64,000 bases of DNA from Suillus spraguei. Lineage: Eukaryota > Basidiomycota > Agaricomycetes > Boletales > Suillaceae. Where the stretch lies: the NCBI GenBank assembly GCA_016800925.1, contig JABCPU010000136.1, forward strand, positions 62,001 to 126,000, read 5' to 3'. Below, piece after piece: positions 31,651 to 42,625 of this stretch. The translations under genes and the position numbers were made by a program. Positions within the stretch are counted from its first letter, which is position 1; every line of letters starts with the position of its first letter. Under the pieces are notes generated by a model. It worked only from the letters and a program-made list of their open reading frames with translations. It was not told the origin of the DNA and ran no database searches.

Positions 31651-32349
31651 CTAAACCATGAGCAACATGATCAACGACAGAGAATACCTCTCCAATATCA
31701 TGTATTCAAACTTGCATTTCCACATGTCAAAGGACAATGTCTTCACCGGCTATGACGCTGGCCCAAGTGACAGTGTATGCATGCACCGTTATAGCAGCGT
31801 GCTTCCTGTGCTCATCAACGCCCATAGTTAAATGTCATTGTCCAGAGAAACTTGTATGATGATCAGTGTTTAAGTGTGACTATCCAAGATACTACGGTAC
31901 AGTTGTACCTTGGGAATGACTTGAAGGTTGGTCTGTTAGGTGTTAGCAGATATGAGATTGCTGACAGTGTGAAATTATAGGATGGAGAAGTCAGAGGCTT
32001 CTACCCTGACCCCCAGGTGCTCCAAATTTGCAAAATAGTCGACAAGAAATTTGAGTGAGTGCAGTCTTCGATCCCAATTGCATCGAATATTAACTTACCA
32101 CATCTGCAGGATCCGTTCACCAAACACACATAAAGTGTGGTATCTCAAAAATGGAAAAGACGGCACCCCGGTTTGTTCTCATTGCTGACCTTTTTTGGCT
32201 TCATTTATGACCAATGTTACTCCAGGTCACTGTTGGGCAAGATCCCAACGACGAGAGCAAGTACTGGATGGCCATTGACCATGCTTAGGTGTTTTGAAAT
32301 GTAAGGAGAACTAAGCAGTAGTTGCCAGCTGCCGTTGCTCTGACCTATG
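31651..32349 (+). other. Right flank of Harbinger with a possible small spliced gene fragment
   Basis: Three exon-like blocks join in frame with GT-AG introns: 31981-32054, 32110-32170 and 32226-32289. They read from DGEVRGFYPDP to KYWMAIDHA and a TAG stop. I do not recognise the product and could not find the 5' exons; they may have been removed by the Harbinger insertion. This is suggestive only: the splice signals and the uninterrupted frame are the evidence. Confidence 0.3.
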
Positions 32350-32814
32350 TGTTGGAGAATACTTGTATGATTAGCTTCTGGTATTTAGATGAAGGTGGGG
32401 AGGAACGCGGTCACTAGATAACAGGTAAATCTCAGTCTCTTGAAAAGAACTCTTATTGACGGTTAAAGTACCTAGATAACAGGTAACTAAAAAACACTCG
32501 TTAGCCAGGGCAAAATGGCGACTGGTAACTAGGTACTTACATCTCAGTCTCTTGAAAAGAACTGAGATGTTTTTGCGCTTGAGCGCCTACTATAAGGTGA
32601 GTGGAATAGCAACAATAATAAAACTAATCAAACGGCATATTTCATAGCGAGACGAAATCAAATGGCATATTGCACAGTGTAACGACATCGTCACGCTGGC
32701 ACACGCTATTGGCCATTCTCGCCTTGCGCTCGGACCACTCTTCTTATCTCTTCCCGCTCATACCTATCTCGGATCCTTCGGTCTCTTTCCTCTCGGATCC
32801 CTCGGATTCCAACA
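32350..32814 (+). mobile_element. Probable solo LTR, Copia-like ends
   Basis: Starts TGTTGGAGAA and ends GGATTCCAACA, giving inverted TGTTGGA/TCCAACA termini over 465 bp. It contains two copies of 'tctcagtctcttgaaaagaact' variants. A related sequence in the opposite orientation lies at about 50366-50830. No target duplication is visible (CTATG against TAGCT), so the borders are provisional. Confidence 0.5.
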
Positions 32815-33197
32815 TAGCTTACATACAGTCGTGATGTATGCAATACTGACATGTTTGTGACTTTCTGTATGATGATTGAGCCCAAATATTACAACTCCGC
32901 TCCCATAGCCACCGAAGACCGCCCCTATGCTTGGAGAGCGGCCAAGATTCTGACTTGTTCACTCTAGATCTATTGCAATCTTACAACATAGATTTCTTTG
33001 ATAGTAACTACAGTACAGATGAGTGAATAAATGATTGTGGTAGTACTACAAATGCGTAGTCGTGAAAGTGTCATTTGCGCCAAGCAGAAAAAGAATAGAG
33101 TGAATGTCGAAAGTATAGCTATCACGGCAGAAAGTTATAACCGTTAGAACACAAAAAAGTCCCAATGATAAAAAGAAACAAATACAGCAGCGAGCCT
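32815..33197. other. 3' flank of the ABC transporter gene
   Basis: AT-rich intergenic sequence with no coding evidence. It must hold the polyadenylation region of the minus-strand gene ending at 33198. Confidence 0.4.
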
Positions 33198-36100
33198 TTA
33201 CTCGCTGACCCACTCTCCACCATTTGCAAGCCTAGCAAAGAGGCCCTTGCTCTCCATGAGACTCTCATACGTGCCTTGCTCGCGCACCTGGCCATCCTCA
33301 ACGACAAGAATACGGTCGCACATCTTCATCACGGGCACCTTGTGTGTCACCATGATAGTAGTCCTCCCAACCTTCGCAGCCCGTATCGTCTCTAGGACAG
33401 CCGTCTGGTTAGCAGGATCGAGCGCTGAAGTACACTCGTCCAAAATCAGAATCTTCGCAGGTCGTCCAAGTGCACGTGCAACTTGCAAACGCTGCGCTTG
33501 TCCACCTGAGATGAGAGACGCGTTCTCGCCGATGAGTGTGTCATAGCCCTGTGGCAATGATACCACGAATTCGTGAACATTGGCTGCACGAGCAGCGCGC
33601 TCGACGTCTGCATCGCTCATTCCGTTATCCTCACCGACTCGTCCGTAAGCAATGTTTTCTCGGATGCTTGCGTCAAAGAGGTTTGGGGCTTGGCTGACGA
33701 CCGCAACATGGTCACGAAGATAGTTGATATCCGTTGCGCGCAGTTCACTGAGGCCCACTGAGATGGTGCCCGAAGTAGGCTCATATAGACGTTGAAGGAG
33801 TGATGCTATAGTTGACTTTCCACACCCAGAAGTGCCTACAATCGCCACACACTCTCCATCTGCAATGCGCATCGACATCTTGTTCAGGACCGAGACGTCA
33901 GGGTTGGTAGGGTAAGAGAATGACACATTGTTGAAGACAAGATCGCCCTCGATCCTTGGACGGAGGATACCCCGAGACTCGGAACTAGTTGTGTCTAGCT
34001 TGACGAGTTCGTGCAGATCGTGTGTGGCCAGAACGGACTTAGCAATCTTTTGAGTGAAGGACATGAGTTGGGAGCCAATAGAGACAGTGAACACGACGAG
34101 GTTGAGGACTTGACACATCTGCAGGTATGTGTACGTGCCTTTGGCAATGAGAACAGCGCCGACGTAGAAAAGAAGGGCCTCGGCCAAGTAGATAAGAGCG
34201 CTGGCGACACCGTAAGAGCACCCCTCGACGAAAGCGCCGCGGATACCGGTGGAAAGGCACCGCGAAACAGCCTTGTCGAACTGAGCCTGAAGAATTGGCT
34301 CAAGAGACATAGCACGAATGCTACGGACGTTGAGAATAGACTAGAGAACAGATCAAGAAGAGAAACATCAGGCAATGTCAAACACTTACCTCGTAGTACA
34401 CCCTGGCAACCTCCTCACGAGCCCGTTTATTGCGTACCTCGCATTTTCCCATAAGATTGGTCTGAAGGCCCATGACTCCGACAAACACGGGCCCAATAGC
34501 CAGCCCAACGAGTGTCAATTGCCACCCCCAAGCCATCGCCCAGAGGAGGCCAATCATCATCATTGCGCCAACAGCAACAATCTGGCCTACCACGACAGCA
34601 ATCAACGTACGAGCGTCATCACCATCCTTCACAATGACTTGGGTGAGTTTAGCTGCGCCATTCTCGGGACGGTCGAACCAACTCTTGTCCTGACTGAGAA
34701 CACGGGAGAAAGCGATGTCGCGGAGGCGAGTGACCCAGCGCATAGCGGAGGTTTCCATAAAAAAGAATTTGGAACCAAGAAGGAGCCCATCAAGGGCTGC
34801 AATTCCGAGGACGAGACCACCGTACGAGTTGATCATGCTGGCATCAGAGCCACCAGCCGAGACTAGAACAATGAGTCTGGAAAGGAGGAATGAAAATATG
34901 GGTGTCATCGCCCCGCTTAGCAGGCATATGGTGAGCCCAACGAAAACGGTCGGTTTGGCGGGGATGGTGGGGTACACGGCGCGGAGGAGGGCGAATAGGC
35001 CGGGAGTTGAGGAAAGGTTCGATTGGTCCTGTGTATCCTCATGTCCAGATGGAGGCACGACGACACTCTGTAGGGCACCATGGTACTTGCGCTCTCTGCG
35101 CTCTCTCCTGTTCGCGGCTTCCTCAGCGCTGCGCTTCAATGCTTCCTTCTCCGACTCAAACTCCTCATCATCTTCGACCATGCATACTGGCTCCGGCATT
35201 GGGCGTGAGAATGTTGGGGAGGTAGGGGTGAACTGCAAGCTGAAACGATGGCCGCCGTATGTGCGGGGAGGAACCATGATTTCGGGGACGAATATTGACA
35301 TACTGCTTGGTCTCCGCTGTCTCCCTGCCGCACCACCCTTGAACTCTGGTATCTCTTCTATGGGTAATGCACTAGCGGGGATAAATCGACTCATCCGCCA
35401 GTCCCTATCTTTCTCTGCTGCGGTAGGAAGAGGTGGTGGTGTACCCGATTTTGTAAGCTCCGCAACCACATCGAACATCCAGTTGCCAAGTGTTGCTGTG
35501 ACGGGGCGCATGCCGCCCAATGTAGGGGCTACGCTCATGTGTCGTTCGTGGACTGGGAGCTCTTCCTCTTCTTCATCCTCCCCTGCGAGGATTGCTGCGA
35601 CTGCATCATATTCAGGGAGGTCGTCTTCAACTGCGATCCCGCCTGTGCGAAGCATACGGGCAAATTCGTCATCTGCTTGCTCAAGATCTGATCGGAAGCC
35701 TTGTTCGACCACAGAACCTTCCCGCATGACGTAGACAAAGTCATTCTCTTCAATTGCAGCAACGTCGTGCGTAATGATGATTGTTGTGCGGTCCTGTCGC
35801 CATCTTCGAATAGCAGCCAAAATGAGTGCGCGAGTCGGGGGGTCTAATGCCGATGTTGCTTCATCTGAAACGCAACATGACTAAGAGACTAGATATACAA
35901 GAGAGAAGTATGACACTTACCTAGAATCAATATCTCAGGGTCACGTATCCGCGCCCGCGCGATCGCGAGCCTCTGGCGCTGTCCACCGCTCAACTGAATG
36001 CCTTCCGCACCAGTACCGCTCAATAGCGTCTCGTAGCTTTGATCTAAACCAGTAACCCAAGACTCAAGCATCGCAACTCTACACGCCTCTTCCACTTCTG

Positions 36101-37770
36101 CTCGGGTAACGTCCTCCACTCGCTTTCCATTTCCGACTGTGCCGAGAGCCACGTTCTCGTGAAGGCTTCCTGGGAAGACAGGTGCAGACGATGCACCCTG
36201 CGCTACGCCAGCTATGCGGCCCGACGCGTACGCAGCGTCAATGTATCGCACATCCTGCTCGTCCAGAAAAACACAGCCAGAATTCGGATTGTAAATCCCC
36301 ATCAAGATTGCACCAAGCGTGGATTTTCCAGAACCACTTGATCCAACAATGAATGTCGTCTCACGTGCGGGGAGGTACATGGTTACGTCATGAAGTACTT
36401 GGACGTCTGGTCGTGCAGGATATGCGAAACACACCCCAGTCAGGCTCAGTTCGCCATAAAAAGACTTTGGTTGAATTTTGCGGAGTTGTTGTAGACGACG
36501 CTTTGAGGATGGTTGATGCGCTTCAGAGATCATGCCTGCAAGTTCTGCAGCCGCGACCTTGCCCTTCATGAAGGTGATGAGCAGGGGTACGGCCATCTGG
36601 AGGTTGCTGGTTGCAATCAGGCATGCCCAGAAAACGCTCATGATTTGACCGGGTGTGTTCTTGCCTTCGCGAACAAGGTGAGCTCCGAACCAGAATCCCT
36701 GTACAAACATTGCCATTGTGACGAACTGACTCAAGCCGCTTGTAAGGCCCCAGATGCCCGCAAGTCCATTCGCAGCTGCCCTGACGCGCCCGAGCACACG
36801 GGAAAGTACGCGAGCCTCGTGTGTAGCTGCGTTGAATGCTTTGACAGTGGCAATTGCAGACACCGCACGTTCTACAACTGTAGCAGCACTCGCGGTAAAG
36901 GTGCGCTCACGGGCAAGGAGAGGACCCGCAAGGATTTGGGAGAATGCTTGAATGATAATTAATGCCGGGGCGGCTGAAAGAATGACAAGGGTGAGGAGCG
37001 GCGACCAAACGAATGCGAGCACAAGGCTCGTGATGGTAGTGGTTAAATATTGAAGCAACTGGCCTGCTGCCAGCGACGATGCGGCGCGTACTTCATCGGT
37101 TTCTCTGTTGAAACACAATTAGAATTAAGGGCTCAGAACGCATTAGAAAATTTGCTAACCTGGCAAACTTGGCCATGAGACCGCCAGCGCCTACAGGGGA
37201 ATCTTCGGACGTGTCTTGTACATGGCCCGCAGGTGCAGACCCGTCCACCCCCATACGAAGATCGAACCATGACATCTCCTTGTTCACTACGGACTGGTAC
37301 ACGAGCCGTCTAAGTTCCACAACATTGTGCTCCCCAGTCGAAATCCACAAGCTGCTTGTAATGCTGCTCATGACTAGCGCACTGATACTGAGTGCTACAA
37401 GCTCGATTGCTGCCATGCCCACACCATGAAGCAGCGCATCTTTGGCGGATTGTGGTGGGTTATGTGTCAATGGAAAAGCGGCAAAGGCGTTGAATGACTG
37501 CCCAACGGCATAAGTCATGAGGGGAGCAATGGCACCGGTAGCGACAGAAGATAAAATAGCTGGTGTTAGAAGGACCAGCTTCCTTCGCGGAGTAAGGAAT
37601 GAGAACAACAACTTCATTGATGGTACAGGTGGTGTATGAATGCTCCGAATGTCGTGAGTTGAGGCTGTCTCAGAGACATTGGTGTCATTTTTTATATCAA
37701 GTGTTGATGAAGAAGCTGAATGAATTGTTGACCGAATCGAAGGATCTGATGTTGGATCATGGTTTTTCAT
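33198..37770 (-). CDS. STE6: STE6-type ABC transporter (a-factor pheromone exporter)
   Basis: Full-size ABCB exporter of 1470 residues. Exons: 37160-37770, 35921-37104, 34390-35864 and 33198-34340; the three GT-AG introns of 55, 56 and 49 nt keep frame exactly. Layout is TMD-NBD-linker-TMD-NBD. NBD1 has GSSGSGKSTLG (about residue 455), LSGGQRQRLAIARA and Walker B ILIL-DEATSALD formed across intron 2. NBD2 has GTSGCGKSTIA (about 1275), ISGGQAQRLQVARA, ILILDECTSALD and the switch VTHK. Between the halves lies a long acidic, Ser-rich linker (GEDEEEEELPVHERHMS). In fungi this family exports farnesylated peptide mating pheromone across the plasma membrane. The assignment to STE6 rather than another ABCB exporter rests on overall layout and resemblance to basidiomycete STE6. 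No pheromone or receptor gene is seen beside it. All motifs are intact. Confidence 0.88.
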
Positions 37771-38947
37771 CGTCGTTCAACGCGATGAGCTCGCCGTCTG
37801 CAATCGTCTGAATAGTATAAGGAAGGGAAACGTCGAAAGCCAGTCTGCCGTTGCCGCATTTTTGTTGTTTCAATTGTGGCTTTAGTTCCGCCTCACTATT
37901 GTCCTTCCCGTGGGAATACGATCAGACAATGGACGTTGAAACAATAGAAACTGTTATGTAATCAGGTACAAAGCTTTTGCACAACAATAGACAACAATGG
38001 CCTACCAATGGTCATGCTGTGCTCTTGGCTCCGGACTCCCACTCATTGTGTTCCAAGTATGCGATTATATTGTAGGTGAGGACTTTGCTTCATTATCATC
38101 TATCATGGTGAGTGACAGATTTCTCAAACAGGAGGCCTTTCTGTCCTGCGCTACGAGAGTAATGAAACATATCCTATCGTGGTATGAACCGACCATTGAA
38201 TGGGTACTGAATGGAATGCACACCTTGATGAGTCACGAGCCAACCTGTTGAAGGTTTGATGACATTCGGCTAAAACCTCCACCACGCAGTTGGTTCAACA
38301 ATACGACTGCGCCATGACACAACTTACTCCCTGCATAACCTCATCACGTGACGGACAGCGACTCAACTCAGGACCTCGGTGGCTTCGTACTTTACGCATT
38401 ATTACATCGCACGGTGGAGATGGATCTAACTCTCGGGTCTGGTTACGGCTCAAAAACTCCGTAGATTATATTCATGAATTCTTTCGATAGCGAACCATCA
38501 TACGGACGTCTCTGAGGATATTCGACTTCCTCCTCGTGTATGTGCATGACCGTTATTATTCAAAGCCACTTGTTCCGTAGAACCTTGTGTTTTACTGCCA
38601 CGGAAGCATTAGTTATATGCAGCAGGCTTTGACGCCAGATAAGAGGATGTTTCAGTGTCAAAATTTACGCCAGCACAGTGACCAAGTAGGTCATATACTT
38701 GCGAAGTTGCTGTCACCATTTCTCCCTCGTTTTCTCCAGGTATTGATCTAGTACATACTTCTGCGTGCTCTTCAGAATCAAGAATAACGTAGTAAGCTCA
38801 TGCCTCGAGATGAATGGGTTGGCAGAATTCGAACGCCACCTGCCTTCAGGGTTTGATTCTGTGACATCTTCAAATGTCCCGATGCAATCGGCCCCAGGAC
38901 TTTGGCGTCAGATAAGAATGTGCTTGTGTGATGTGTAGAGCGCCAAC
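37771..38947. other. Intergenic region between STE6 and the DUF6535 array
   Basis: Divergent promoters are expected here (STE6 leftward, DUF6535 gene A rightward). From about 38620 the sequence belongs to the promoter block repeated before every gene of the array ('cagataagag', 'tcaaaat...gccagcacag'). Another partial copy is at 38870-38945. No coding evidence. Confidence 0.5.
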
Positions 38948-38954
38948 TATATAT
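38948..38954 (+). promoter_or_regulatory. TATA box of DUF6535 gene A
   Basis: TATATAT in the block 'gcca(a/g)ctatatat' that precedes all five array genes, here 36 bp upstream of the ATG. Confidence 0.55.
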
Positions 38955-38983
38955 CTCTTTCCTACGTCCTCCCGGCCCAAAAC

Positions 38984-41886
38984 ATGGCAAGCGCATCATC
39001 ACAACCCAGTCACTCACCTGTCGGTACCGATCTCCCAACCAACGAGTAAGTGGTAAGCTAGACCGAGTTGTCCGTAACGCTTATGAAAATACAGGAATGT
39101 GATCGAGGTCGATCTTGCTCAGAACATGTAAATGTTAATCAATCAGTATGGTATAGTTGATGTCTGACGATATTGTCTCAAAGGTCAAACACCCTGAAGG
39201 AGATCCAAAGCAGTCTCAAGCCAAATGCTACGAGCGAGGAACCTGTGGTGTCCATCGATGGGGGCTTTGCTAAAAATATGTAAATATCATTCAATCACTG
39301 TGCACTCCATGTCTAACCATATTGTCTTGAAGGTCGAGGACTCTGGAGCAGATTCTCGATGTCCTCAAAGGATCAACTATTGCAGAAGAACGTGGAAAAG
39401 ATGTGAATTCAAAGTTCTGGGCGACATACAAGAAAGTTTTGAACGAGTACGACGACGATTTCCTCGGGCGCGCGAATGACGACATGGGTATTATTCTAAC
39501 TTTTGTGCGTTTCTTTTTACATCTATCAATACAGGCCTGACAGGCGGATTAGGCTGGTCTATTCTCAGCCGTCAACTCTACGTTCATCGTTGGAATGCAG
39601 CCTAATCCGGGAAACACTACCAATGCGCTCCTCGTCCAGCTCATCCAGATAACTGTCAACGACCCCAATTCTGTACCTGACATTAGCAATATTTCCTCAT
39701 CTACGCAATATTCCTCTTCGATTGTCTGGATGCAAACGCTCGCGTATGCAAGCCTCGCGTTCAGCGTCTTGGCAGCTTTCGGGGCTGTCATGGGAAAGCA
39801 ATGGCTTAACTCGTACAAGGCAGCTCGGGGACGAGGAACTCTGGAAGAGCGTGGCATACGGAGGCAGATGAGGCTGAATGGGCTTGAATATTTCCACCTG
39901 CAGACCGTCTTGCAGGCATTCCTTGTACTCCTCCAGATTTCGCTCCTGCTTTTCGGCCTCTCGCTAGGCGCCAACGTATGGACGCAGCAAATAGTGATAT
40001 CTAGCGTCATCATCTGCACCACAGCTTTTGGCGTCCTCTTCTATGCAGGCACTATTCTCGTGTCGGCATTGCGTCCGGACAGTCCTTTCCAGACACCAGC
40101 CTCGGATTTATTTGTTGCCATTTGCAAAAGAATTTTTCCAAACAAATTCACACCGCCCCCAGACATATTCGGCAAATCATTTGCCATTCGCTGGATACTA
40201 GAGACGTCGACGAATCCTGAAATCATTGAAGCTGCAGCTGCAATGGTACCCTTCGTGCAATGGCCGCCGAACCTGAATGCCACAGCAGTTTACATGCGCT
40301 TACGTGATAACCTCCGGGCTTGTAGTGACAGGGAAGAGCCATTTCTGAAGTATGGCAAGGCTATTGCCCATCTTTGCAGTCAGGTGGTGACGCTCAATCC
40401 GAAACTTCTTTCGAAAGACTCTGGTACTCTTCATCTTTGGGGAGGTAAAAGACGTTTCATCAGGGATGCGTTCATGGACGGTCGTGATGCCTACTGCCAG
40501 CTTCAAGCGCAGCGCAGTACCTTTGGTCCGCAAGCTCAGTGGAACCATCGCTTACCAGATGTACGCACACCTCTAAGAACAATGGTTGCGCACGGGCTGT
40601 ATTATCAACTTTCACCTCCCGACGATGAAAATCTGATTTGGGAAGGTGATCTGCGCTGGCGTCACAATAACGGGTGTACGCCCGGCTGTGAAGAATTTGA
40701 CTGGCTCATCGATTACCTGACGGACCTTGAAACACCAGGGACAGCTACAGACGATGAATCAGAAGGCGATGCTCTGCTAGCGCTGAGCGCCATGCGTGGA
40801 CTAGGGAGCCCTGCCAAGCGACCTGCGTTCATCAGGTCGCTTGTCCATTGTATGGACTCTGCCAAACCTCCCCGAGTCCGGCATGCCGGGCTGAGAGCTG
40901 CTTTCGAAGCTCGAAGAGAACTAGCTTCTCTAAACAGTGACTCGATGCCACAGGGTGTCGACGTGGATGCGCTTTCTTACGCTCTTTTAACCGCCGTGCG
41001 TCCAAATCATGACAAGACAATCCACGACAAGACAATCTACCAACTGGCTTCTATGACAAGTAACTTTATGCCGCAAGGTGTTATCCCCGATCTTGTGCAT
41101 GAGCTCTCTCGTGCTTTACATTCAGACCATGACATGACAATGCACGACAAGACGATCCACGAACTAGCTTTCATGACAAGTGACTCTGTGCCACATGGTG
41201 TCAACGCACATCTCGTACATCACATTTCTCGCGCTCTTTTAACTGCTGCACGTCCAGACTATGGCTCAGATCACAACAAGACAACAGATGACAGTGGGCC
41301 CGACGCCTCTTTTCACAATGACCGGGACTATTGCTATGTCCGCCTGATCTATGCCCTGACAAAGAACGACGAGTGGTGTCAACGTCTAGCCCGTGATGGC
41401 CATCTCGAGCAGTGCATCTCTCTAGTCCGTAACGCGGACCAATCAAGATCGCTGTTTCTCAGATCATACCTCCCTGCAATTTTTGGGCGCATGGATCCCA
41501 AGGGAAAGAATCTTCGTTTCAGTCCTGCCCAGGAGTGGTGGCGGGTACTTATCTCAAACACATGGCAGTATGCACGCTATTACATAAAAGATGGCGACTA
41601 TGTCGACGGACTACCGGCCATCGTGATGGCGACGAGGTTGAATTTGCCTGGCTCGGATAATAGCGTTCAGAGGGATTGGTTGATAGCTCTTGCTGAAAAG
41701 GTGAATGGAGCTTTGGACGATTTGCAGCAGAGACGAGCGATCTTTGTGGATCGTGGTGTACCTCGGGATGCAGTTGACGCCGCAATATCGTGTATGCAGG
41801 GCATGTATGCCGATCTACGTCGTATGATTGAGGACAAGATCCGGGACACATCCTATAGGCACAATCACCGATTTTTGGGGCTATGA
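38984..41886 (+). CDS. DUF6535-domain membrane protein, array gene A
   Basis: 898 residues from five exons: 38984-39045, 39095-39127, 39184-39279, 39333-39504 and 39553-41886. All introns are GT-AG and the joined length is in frame. Small exons encode a Ser/Pro-rich start (MASASSQPSHSP) and short helical modules. The DUF6535-like region follows (FWATYKKV...DFLGRANDDMGIILTF) with four predicted membrane segments: around AGLFSAVNSTFIVGM, WMQTLAYASLAFSVLAAFGAV, LQAFLVLLQISLLLFGLSL and VIICTTAFGVLFYAGTILV. The C-terminal ~550 residues look helical and HEAT-like (inference). This copy is longer than C and D because a ~40-residue module is tripled (about 40930-41290). Function is unknown; the family is a lineage-expanded membrane family of Agaricomycetes. 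The ATG follows the conserved 'aaa(a)catggcaagcgc' context. Confidence 0.85.
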
Positions 41887-42572
41887 TGAATGTATATACT
41901 TTCACACGCTTGTTTTACGCGTGAGCCTGACTCTTCTGGAGATGGATCTACAGAAACGTTCACAGTACTTGGAGATATATACGGAACATGGGTGTCCAGT
42001 TTGTGTCCAGTCTATTTTTACTCTTCTTGGATGGACAGAAAGACAGAAGCGTTCACAGTGACACAGTACTTTTGATTCTTACCTTGTGCTATACAGAGAC
42101 GAAATCAATCATGTGCCAGAGGGTATGGAGCCCGGGAGATATATATGGAATATACACGAAGTATACTCGCTTCGTTGCATTCGTGGCTATTACTGACTAT
42201 GAAACCAGTGCACCGCGAGGTTTCGTGCTACACGCATAGCTGCCTGGAACGGTGGCTTTGTCGTCAGATAAGAGCATAATGCTTCTGTGTCATTGACGCC
42301 AGCACAGCGACTATACAAAGCTATACAAGTTCAGCTACCCCATCACCATTTCTTCCTCACTTCCTCCAGCGCTGATCTGTGACATGGTATTTTTGCGTGC
42401 TATTGAGAATCAATAATGGTATGGTAAGCTCATGCTCCAAGCTAAGATGAGCGTCTCAAACGCCTGCCTTGAGGCTAGTGATTCTGCGGCACATCGTGTA
42501 CCGTCACAACCGGCTACAAGACTTTCGCGTTCAATAAGAACATGCCTCTTTGATGCAGTGCAGAACGCCAGC
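41887..42572. other. Intergenic, shared 3' flank and promoter block
   Basis: 41930-42240 (A 3' flank) is related to 58700-59090 after the relic gene. 42240-42420 ('cgtcagataagagc', 'agttcagctaccccatcacca') is the promoter block also seen at 46240-46400, 59090-59160 and 62785-62960. No gene. Confidence 0.6.
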
Positions 42573-42579
42573 TATATAT
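42573..42579 (+). promoter_or_regulatory. TATA box of DUF6535 gene B
   Basis: TATATAT in 'gccagctatatatttccacc', 47 bp before the former start codon. Confidence 0.5.
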
Positions 42580-42625
42580 TTCCACCATTTCCCCCTCACT
42601 TTCCCGTATCCTCCCAGCCAAAATC

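Noticed and set aside
34715..35734. Long plus-strand open frame opposite STE6
   Set aside because: Antisense shadow of a well-supported coding exon; composition follows the codon usage of the other strand.
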